This document shows, one piece after another, positions 58,368-64,000 of a stretch of 64,000 bases of DNA. How positions within the stretch are numbered: the stretch's first letter is position 1; the number at the start of each line of letters is the position of its first letter. The translations under genes and the position numbers were made by a program. The DNA comes from Flammeovirgaceae bacterium UBA5585 (GTDB taxonomy: Bacteria > Bacteroidota > Bacteroidia > Cytophagales > Cyclobacteriaceae): the NCBI GenBank assembly GCA_002425185.1, contig DILT01000008.1:124001-188000 (forward strand), written 5' to 3'. Below the pieces are notes generated by a model. It did no database searches. It was not told the DNA's origin and saw only the letters and a program-made list of their open reading frames with translations.

Positions 58368-58400
58368 AGTCGTTCTACCACTTGAAGTGGTAGAACGACT
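58368..58400. repeat. 33-nt near-perfect palindrome
   Basis: Two 16-nt arms (58368-58383 and 58385-58400) complement each other fully around a single central G. It lies between the convergent nrdA and DUF3127 genes, 4 nt beyond the DUF3127 stop. Both transcripts could form the hairpin; there is no good T-run on either side. Confidence 0.7.
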
Positions 58401-58404
58401 TATT

Positions 58405-58749
58405 TTAGAATGGCAAATCGTCACTGGAATTAGTGTCCGGCATAAACGACTGATCCGGTGGTGGAGCCATCTCTCGCTCTTGTGCGGTTTGTTTTGCAAT
58501 TTTCCAGGCACGCACATCGGTATACCAGCGCCCATTGTACTCCCGGCTTTCAATGTTAATAGATGCGGTAATCCTATCCCCTGGATTTAATCGGTTTTCA
58601 TCCACCTTCTCACCCCACAGCGAAAGGCAAACCTTTTTCGGATACTGCCCGGGAGTTTCAAGAATGAATTCCTGTTTCTTCCATGTTCCATTTTTTCCTT
58701 GTCCGCTTTGCATGGGCAAAAGCGATACTACTGTTCCTGATATTTCCAT
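58405..58749 (-). CDS. DUF3127 OB-fold protein with an SSB-like C-terminal tail
   Basis: 114 residues. The first 85 form a DUF3127 OB-fold ('MEISGTVVSLLPMQSGQGKN', 'KKVCLSLWGEKVDENRLNPGDRITASINIESREYNGRWYTDVRAWKI', region markers). A short Pro/Met linker leads to an acidic tip 'SSDDLPF', close to the 'DDDIPF' tip by which SSB recruits repair and replication partners. The family is widespread in Bacteroidota and its function is not established. It lies 17 nt downstream of acs, an unrelated gene. Confidence 0.82.
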   Translation of the reverse strand: MEISGTVVSLLPMQSGQGKNGTWKKQEFILETPGQYPKKVCLSLWGEKVDENRLNPGDRITASINIESREYNGRWYTDVRAWKIAKQTAQEREMAPPPDQSFMPDTNSSDDLPF

Positions 58750-58766
58750 GTTTACATTGTTTACTT

Positions 58767-60665
58767 CTATAATGCCCCGCTTTTAATCTCATCGACCACC
58801 GCAGGGTCGAGCAAGGTAGTAACATCTCCTAAATTGGAGGTGTCTCCTTCGGCAACTTTTCGTAAAATTCTTCGCATAATTTTTCCCGATCGTGTTTTGG
58901 GCAGCCCGCTCACAAACTGAATCTTATCTGGTTTGGCAATGGGGCCAATAATTTTAGCAACCAGTTCGCGAATTTCCTTGCGCAGTTTCTCCTCTTCATG
59001 GGGTTTATCGTAACAAATAACATAGGCATAAACACCCTGCCCTTTTATGTCGTGCGGATACGCCACTACAGCTGATTCGCACACGGCCGAATGTTCATCA
59101 ATGGCACTTTCAATTTCAGCGGTGCCCATGTTGTGGCCCGACACAATAATAATATCGTCTACCCTGCCGGTAATCCGATAGAAGCCTTCTTCATCGCGCT
59201 TGCACCCATCTCCTGTAAAATATTTTCCCGGAAAGGTGGAGAAGTACGTGTCTTTAAACCGTTGGTGATCCCCGTAAATAGTTCGGGCCATAGCCGGCCA
59301 AGGAAAACGAATTGCTAACCGACCCTCCACTCCGTTGGCCAACAACTCATTTCCATTTTCATCCATAATGGCTGGCTGCACACCCGGTAAGGGGAAAGAG
59401 GCATGCGCTGGTTTCAATTTTGTAACATGGGCTATGGGTGAAATCATAAAGCCACCTGTTTCGGTTTGCCACCAGGTATCCACCACGGGGCATTCTCCCC
59501 TTCCGATGTTGTCATGATACCAGTGCCAGGCCTCCTCGTTAATGGGTTCACCCACCGTGCCCAATACTTTAATGGAATGTAAATCGTATTGGCGCACAAA
59601 ACTTAGTGGCGCTTTTTCCAACGATCGGATAGCCGTTGGTGCGGTATAAAAAATATTCACCCGGTGTTTTTCCGCCACATGCCAGAACCTGCCCATATCG
59701 GGCCAGGAAGGAACACCTTCAAACATGAGTGTGATCGCTCCGGCCGACAATGGGCCATAAACAATATAGGAATGCCCGGTGATCCAGCCTACGTCAGCTG
59801 TACACCAGTAGACTTGCCCATCCTGATATTGAAAGGCTGTTTTAAATGTATAGCTGGTATACACCATGTACCCTCCACAGGTATGCACCATGCCTTTTGG
59901 TTTTCCTGTTGAACCACTTGTATATAAAATAAATAACAAGTCCTCAGCATCCATTTCTTCGGCCACGCATACATCCGAAACGTTTCGGATTTCCTCTTCC
60001 CACCATAAATCCCGGCCGGGTTTCATCTTTACTTTTGAGTGTGTGCGTTTAGCCACAAGTACCCGTTCCACGGTAGGACATTTTTCTAACGCTTCATCTA
60101 TTATGGATTTAAGATCAATGATTTTATCACCCCGATAAGCTCCATCGGTAGTCAGCACCAATTTACATCCGGCATCATTAATGCGATCGATCAGCGAACC
60201 GGCTGAAAAACCGGCAAACACCACAGAATGCACGGCTCCAATCCGGGCACAGGCCAGCATAGCGTATGCCACTTCGGGAATCATGGGCATATAAATACAT
60301 ACCCGATCACCTTTTTTAATGCCTTGAGCCTTTAACATGTTAGCCACACGGCAAACATGATTGAAGAGTTGCTGATAGGTTATATGTTGTGACGCGTCAG
60401 CAGGATTATTAGGTTCCCAAATGATAGCGGTTTGATTTGCCCGTGCAGGCAAATGCCGGTCGAGGCAGTTTTCTGTGATGTTCAATTTCCCACCAATGAA
60501 CCAATGGACTTCCGGTTTATGAAAATCCCATTCCAGTACTCGGCTCCACTTTTTCCGCCACTGAAAATTCTCAGCCACATCCGCCCAGAAGGTTTCCGGA
60601 TTATCAACGCTAAACTCATATTGTTTCTGGTATTCGTCAAAAGAAGTGATCAGCTTCATATTCAT
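58767..60665 (-). CDS. acs: acetyl-CoA synthetase
   Basis: 632 residues from ATG 60665; an ATG at 60659 and a GTG at 60680 are alternatives. It activates acetate to acetyl-CoA via acetyl-AMP. Motifs: 'WFIGGKLNITENCLDRHL', 'YTSGSTGKPKGMVHTCGGY' (P-loop-like A3), 'GWITGHSYIVYGPL', 'DTWWQTETGGFMISP' (A5, substrate pocket with Trp), 'GDGCKRDEEGFYRITGRVDDIIIVSGHNMGTAEIES' (hinge) and, near the end, 'LPKTRSGKIMRRILRKVA' with the Lys that is acetylated for control. It follows a ZIP gene by 52 nt. Confidence 0.97.
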   Translation of the reverse strand: MNMKLITSFDEYQKQYEFSVDNPETFWADVAENFQWRKKWSRVLEWDFHKPEVHWFIGGKLNITENCLDRHLPARANQTAIIWEPNNPADASQHITYQQLFNHVCRVANMLKAQGIKKGDRVCIYMPMIPEVAYAMLACARIGAVHSVVFAGFSAGSLIDRINDAGCKLVLTTDGAYRGDKIIDLKSIIDEALEKCPTVERVLVAKRTHSKVKMKPGRDLWWEEEIRNVSDVCVAEEMDAEDLLFILYTSGSTGKPKGMVHTCGGYMVYTSYTFKTAFQYQDGQVYWCTADVGWITGHSYIVYGPLSAGAITLMFEGVPSWPDMGRFWHVAEKHRVNIFYTAPTAIRSLEKAPLSFVRQYDLHSIKVLGTVGEPINEEAWHWYHDNIGRGECPVVDTWWQTETGGFMISPIAHVTKLKPAHASFPLPGVQPAIMDENGNELLANGVEGRLAIRFPWPAMARTIYGDHQRFKDTYFSTFPGKYFTGDGCKRDEEGFYRITGRVDDIIIVSGHNMGTAEIESAIDEHSAVCESAVVAYPHDIKGQGVYAYVICYDKPHEEEKLRKEIRELVAKIIGPIAKPDKIQFVSGLPKTRSGKIMRRILRKVAEGDTSNLGDVTTLLDPAVVDEIKSGAL

Positions 60666-60717
60666 TCCGATTGGTGGCACCTAAAATCGGATATTTGTTT
60701 GACTTGAAAAACCTTTA

Positions 60718-61479
60718 TTATAGAAAGTACTCCACGGCAACAGCCACCAGCGCACCTAAAATAGCCACGGTTAGTTTTCGCGCGTTAAAATGATGCTCAG
60801 GGCTGCTTTCAAACACAATAGTGGTGGAAATATGAAGAAAGTTACCGCTAACCAACGCATACAATAATATCAATCCAGATTGTGAGAGAATTTCTGTTTC
60901 TACCAGATATGTACTGATCAGCAAGCCGATAGGTGCAGCTACAGAAAAAACAATAAGGTAAGGAATGGCTCTGTTTCGTGAATGCAGTTGGAAGGAAAGT
61001 ACAGTCATTAAAGCAAACGCAGCCGGGGCGCGGTGAAGGGCAATCCCCAACAAAACAGCATTTACATCGTATTGAAATCCTGGTGTAGTGGGTTGCGCCA
61101 ACATAGCGCCTTCAAGAAATGCATGTACACACAAAGCCATCAATAAAACAAGTGCTGAAATCTGGTGATGGGAATGGGCATGGTGATGATCGTGGGCATG
61201 CTCATGCGTATGGATATGACCGTGTTCTACACCGGATGTAAAATGCTCAAGGATTTGTTGCAGAAAAAAGCCGCATAAAACAAACAACCCGATCAACTCT
61301 ACCTCACCGTTTCCACGATACAACTCAGGAAGGATATGCACTACAGTAATACCAAAAAGATATGCCCCGGCAAATACCAGCAAAAGCCTGAAGCTTTTCG
61401 TTCTGCCCCCGGGTATAAGGTAAACCAACAAACCCGAAAGAAGTGGTGTGAAGAAAAGAACCAGAAGTTTTACGGTCAT
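60718..61479 (-). CDS. ZIP family metal transporter
   Basis: 253 residues with about eight helices. A His-rich loop near residues 92-108 ('HIHTHEHAHDHHHAHSHH') binds metal, as in zinc/iron ZIP carriers. 'LCVHAFLEGAMLA' and 'ALHRAPAAFALMTVL' are the helix IV/V motifs that form the transport site ('H-x-x-x-E' and 'H-R-x-P'). Direction and metal (Zn, Fe, Mn) are not determined. The ATG is 10 nt after the ApbE stop. Confidence 0.88.
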   Translation of the reverse strand: MTVKLLVLFFTPLLSGLLVYLIPGGRTKSFRLLLVFAGAYLFGITVVHILPELYRGNGEVELIGLFVLCGFFLQQILEHFTSGVEHGHIHTHEHAHDHHHAHSHHQISALVLLMALCVHAFLEGAMLAQPTTPGFQYDVNAVLLGIALHRAPAAFALMTVLSFQLHSRNRAIPYLIVFSVAAPIGLLISTYLVETEILSQSGLILLYALVSGNFLHISTTIVFESSPEHHFNARKLTVAILGALVAVAVEYFL

Positions 61480-61489
61480 GCGCTTTGCG

Positions 61490-62518
61490 TTAGTTCACCA
61501 CCACGTTTTTCTTGATCCCATCAGTAATAAATACCTGTTGAGTGCCTTGCTCATCTGAATATATAATCAACCCATCCAGGTCTTTTCGGGTATTTAAAAT
61601 TTCGATCGCGCGTTCGTGCCCCATAACCATAAAGGCAGTAGCCCAGGCATCAGCCGTAATGCCGTCCGCTGCAAAAACAGAGGCACTTAAAATTTCCTTC
61701 CGTACCGGATACCCAGACTCTGGATCAATGGTGTGCGAAAATTTTTTACCATCAACTTCACGGTAGTTGAAGTAATTGCCGGAAGTAGTGAACGATTTAT
61801 CCTTTAACGAAATGTATGCTTTAAAAAAAAGATTATCGCGTGTGGAGGCCGGATCAAGTATGCCGATCTCCCAGGGCTTTTGGGTTTTAAGATTTATGCC
61901 ACAAGCCATTCCTTCACCGCCCAGTTCAACTAACATATTTACAATGCCCTTGGCTTTGAGAAATTCAGTAACCACATCGGCACCGTATCCTTGTCCTATT
62001 CCGCCAAAATCAAGCTGCGTGCGTGAGTCGGTTTTCCACACGCTATCCTTATTGAATTGTATTTTTTCAAAGCCTACAAAATCGCGAATGGAGTCTACCT
62101 GAAGATTACCCGGATTAAGTGGCTCAGCCGGACCAAACCCCCACGCATTAACCAAGGGCATTACCGTAGGATCAAACGCACCGGAAGAGGCAGCAAAAAC
62201 TTCCTGCGACTTCCTCAACACCGGCAAGAAGTACGGAAGACTGAAAGCGAATGAACGCGCTCCCTTATTGAATAATGTAATGTCGGAATTTGGTAAATAG
62301 GTATTGATGCTTTGATTGACTACTTCCAGAAGGGAGTCTACCGAGGCTTTAAAGTTCCTGCGCTGATCATCAAAATAGGTAATGTGATAGGTGGTGCCCA
62401 TTGTCTTCCCCTCAATCAACATGGGCTCCGGTGCCTGGTTTTTACGGTATAGCCAAACAGCAAATACTGAGGTGATTAATATAATGCTGTAGATAATATT
62501 TTTCTTCCGATTGTCCAT
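61490..62518 (-). CDS. apbE: FAD:protein FMN transferase (ApbE)
   Basis: 342 residues from ATG 62518 (the frame runs seven codons further). One N-terminal helix (about 9-25) anchors it in the membrane, facing the periplasm. The ApbE fold shows 'EGKTMGTTYHITYF', 'GAFDPTVMPLVNAWGFGP', 'LDFGGIGQGYGADVVTEFLKAKGIVNMLVELGGEG' and 'HTIDPESGYPVRKEILSASVFAADGITADAWATAFMVMG' as ordered landmarks. It attaches FMN to Thr in Na+-translocating NADH dehydrogenase (NqrB/C) and Rnf-type subunits, which are not in the window. Confidence 0.94.
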   Translation of the reverse strand: MDNRKKNIIYSIILITSVFAVWLYRKNQAPEPMLIEGKTMGTTYHITYFDDQRRNFKASVDSLLEVVNQSINTYLPNSDITLFNKGARSFAFSLPYFLPVLRKSQEVFAASSGAFDPTVMPLVNAWGFGPAEPLNPGNLQVDSIRDFVGFEKIQFNKDSVWKTDSRTQLDFGGIGQGYGADVVTEFLKAKGIVNMLVELGGEGMACGINLKTQKPWEIGILDPASTRDNLFFKAYISLKDKSFTTSGNYFNYREVDGKKFSHTIDPESGYPVRKEILSASVFAADGITADAWATAFMVMGHERAIEILNTRKDLDGLIIYSDEQGTQQVFITDGIKKNVVVN

Positions 62519-62618
62519 ACCCAAAAAATGAAGGCGCAAGTTATGGAAATTGCGCTAATGCAACAGTGTTGCTTTAACAAAATCCATCGAATTGAGTACC
62601 TTCGCAAAACTCTAGTTC

Positions 62619-63650
62619 ATGCGCGAGGATTATTTGCAGGGTACTCCGGAAAACCAATCAGCAGCCGAAAAGGAATTTGAAAAAGCACTCAGGCCGCTTT
62701 CGTTCAGTGATTTTACCGGTCAGCAAAAGGTTGTTGATAACATTAAGGTGTTCGTGCAGGCGGCCCGGCAGCGTAGTGAGCCACTGGACCATGTGTTGCT
62801 CCATGGCCCCCCCGGCTTAGGCAAAACAACCCTATCCTACATTATTGCCAACGAACTGCAAACGAACATAAAAATCACCTCAGGCCCGGTACTCGATAAA
62901 CCCAGCGACCTGGCCGGTTTACTCACCAACCTCGAGGCTCATGATGTTCTTTTTATCGATGAAATCCACCGGCTTAATCCAATAGTAGAAGAATACCTCT
63001 ATTCGGCCATGGAGGATTTTAAAATCGACATCATGCTTGATACCGGCCCGAATGCACGATCAATTCAAATCGGGCTCAATCCCTTTACACTAATCGGTGC
63101 AACCACACGAGCCGGTTTGCTTACCTCACCCCTACGTGCTCGCTTTGGCATCAATGCCCGATTAGAATACTATGATGCTACCTTGCTGAATAAAATCATT
63201 CATCGCTCAGCCAGCATTTTAAATACCCCGCTTGATGACGATGCCGCTTTTGAAATTGCCCGAAGAAGCCGCGGCACGCCACGTATAGCCAATAACCTTT
63301 TACGTAGAACACGGGATTTTGCACAAATTAAAGGTGATGGAACCATAACCCTCGCCATTGCACAAATGGCGTTGAAAGCGCTGGACGTGGATGAACACGG
63401 ACTGGACGAAATGGATAACCGCATTTTGCTAACCATTATCGAGAAATTTAAAGGTGGCCCGGTTGGATTAACTACCATTGCCACTGCCGTGGGCGATGAA
63501 GCAGAAACTATTGAAGAAGTATATGAGCCATTCTTAATTCAAGAGGGGTACATCAAACGCACTTCACGCGGACGTGAAGCAACAGAATTGGCCTACAAAC
63601 ACCTAAAGCTCGCTCCGCCCCAATCGAAAAGGCCGGGGTTGTTTGATTAA
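62619..63650 (+). CDS. ruvB: Holliday junction branch migration DNA helicase RuvB
   Basis: 343 residues. The AAA+ motor works with RuvA on Holliday junctions. 'LRPLSFSDFTGQQKVVDNIKVF' precedes Walker A 'HGPPGLGKTT' (about 64-73), Walker B 'VLFIDEIHRL', the sensor-1 region 'LIGATTRAGLLTSPLRARFG' and sensor 2 'RRSRGTPRIANNLLRRTRDF'. The C-terminal winged-helix domain contains 'GLTTIATAVGDEAETIEEVYEPFLIQEGYIKRTSRGR' (region marker). A near -7 box (TACCTTCG, 62597-62604) precedes the ATG. Divergent from apbE. Confidence 0.97.
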   Translation: MREDYLQGTPENQSAAEKEFEKALRPLSFSDFTGQQKVVDNIKVFVQAARQRSEPLDHVLLHGPPGLGKTTLSYIIANELQTNIKITSGPVLDKPSDLAGLLTNLEAHDVLFIDEIHRLNPIVEEYLYSAMEDFKIDIMLDTGPNARSIQIGLNPFTLIGATTRAGLLTSPLRARFGINARLEYYDATLLNKIIHRSASILNTPLDDDAAFEIARRSRGTPRIANNLLRRTRDFAQIKGDGTITLAIAQMALKALDVDEHGLDEMDNRILLTIIEKFKGGPVGLTTIATAVGDEAETIEEVYEPFLIQEGYIKRTSRGREATELAYKHLKLAPPQSKRPGLFD

Positions 63651-63655
63651 AAGGT

Positions 63656-63991
63656 ATGAAACTACCTAATTGGATTAATGCGAAAATTGATATAACAAAA
63701 CTTAGAAATTATGTTTTGAATGATGGTCATCCCACAGGAAAGTTTAAAGCCAGAGTATTTCTATCCGCACTTTCCTTAAAATCCTCGGATGCGGAAAAAT
63801 TAAGTAATGAGATACTAAAAGGGCTAGGTCAAAGCGAAGCCTTTTCTGGCCATACAGATGAATACGGCACCCGATATTTTGTTGATATAAATATTAGTAA
63901 CTTTAATCAAAAGGCTACCGTTCGAACAGTATGGATTATTCTGAAAAACGAGGAATTTCCAAGGCTTATAACGTGTTATGTTAAAACGTAA
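63656..63991 (+). CDS. DUF6883-type hypothetical protein
   Basis: 111 residues, 5 nt after the ruvB stop. The sequence 'LPNWINAKIDITKLRNYVLN', followed by 'GHPTGKFKARVFLSALSLKSSDAEKLSNEIL', matches the small DUF6883 family of alpha-beta proteins, which often appears near toxin/immunity or mobile loci and also as a stand-alone gene. 'TVRTVWIILKNEEFPRLITCYV' is the C-terminal strand pair, reminiscent of small nuclease or BECR-like folds; that resemblance is a guess. The gene is complete (TAA), and a possible ATG for another gene lies at the window edge (63996). Confidence 0.68.
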   Translation: MKLPNWINAKIDITKLRNYVLNDGHPTGKFKARVFLSALSLKSSDAEKLSNEILKGLGQSEAFSGHTDEYGTRYFVDINISNFNQKATVRTVWIILKNEEFPRLITCYVKT

Positions 63992-64000
63992 AAGTATGCA

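Noticed and set aside
1..64000. tRNA, rRNA, transposase, integrase, CRISPR or prophage genes
   Set aside because: Searched by eye for clover-leaf stems, conserved rRNA segments, DDE motifs and regular repeats; none seen.

Overview
This is a stretch of chromosome from a member of the Bacteroidota, most likely order Cytophagales. The evidence is a SusC/SusD pair, promoters of the TAnnTTTG type, hardly any Shine-Dalgarno sequences, an AccD without zinc-ribbon cysteines, an S16 with a long Ala/Lys/Glu tail, a short AtpC, and the order coaX - outer-membrane protein - TPR protein - lptC. Genus and species cannot be read from the window. I found no tRNA, rRNA, CRISPR array, prophage or transposase.

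Layout. 0-4.7 kb: an ABC-2 permease (its ATPase partner is probably off the left edge), an orphan histidine kinase and atpD-atpC. 4.7-8.2 kb: a small membrane protein, an RluA-type pseudouridine synthase, a beta-lactamase-fold lipoprotein and release factor 3. 8.4-16.3 kb: dnaK, aspartate kinase, NhaD, a Glu/Leu-type dehydrogenase, anmK and coaX. 16.3-23.3 kb: envelope genes, namely an outer-membrane protein, a TPR protein, LptC, a 51-residue membrane protein, a CNNM/CorC protein and a PpiD/SurA-like foldase. 23.3-31.8 kb: DUF493, pterin dehydratase, rsmI, an inositol-phosphatase family protein, a large FtsX-type permease, a 59-residue Cys-rich membrane protein, a radical SAM/SPASM protein coupled to a histidine kinase, and a DUF4105/Lnb-type protein. 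31.8-37.5 kb: the 2-oxoglutarate dehydrogenase complex (sucA-sucB-lpdA). 37.7-42.0 kb: rpsP-rimM-trmD-rplS, a class I aldolase and accD.

42.0-47.5 kb is the most unusual part. It is visibly more AT-rich than its flanks. It holds a redoxin, a divergent haem-c/PHM-like copper monooxygenase, and a tight operon of a CHR-family oxyanion transporter, a PAPS-type sulfotransferase and an ASST-type sulfotransferase lipoprotein. 47.6-53.6 kb is a SusC/SusD/lipoprotein nutrient-uptake operon. 53.8-64 kb returns to core genes: rplU-rpmA, nrdB-nrdA, a DUF3127 OB-fold protein with an SSB-like tail, acetyl-CoA synthetase, a ZIP transporter, ApbE, ruvB and a DUF6883 protein.

Together the core genes cover energy metabolism (ATP synthase, 2-oxoglutarate dehydrogenase, Acs, aldolase), translation and RNA modification, envelope biogenesis and DNA precursor supply. 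The best candidates for new biology are the sulfuryl/copper-monooxygenase cluster at 42.0-47.5 kb and an E2 subunit whose first lipoyl domain has lost the lysine-bearing loop. Start codons were moved inward from the longest open frame where the extension began with TTG/GTG or lacked family similarity; these choices are stated in each entry.
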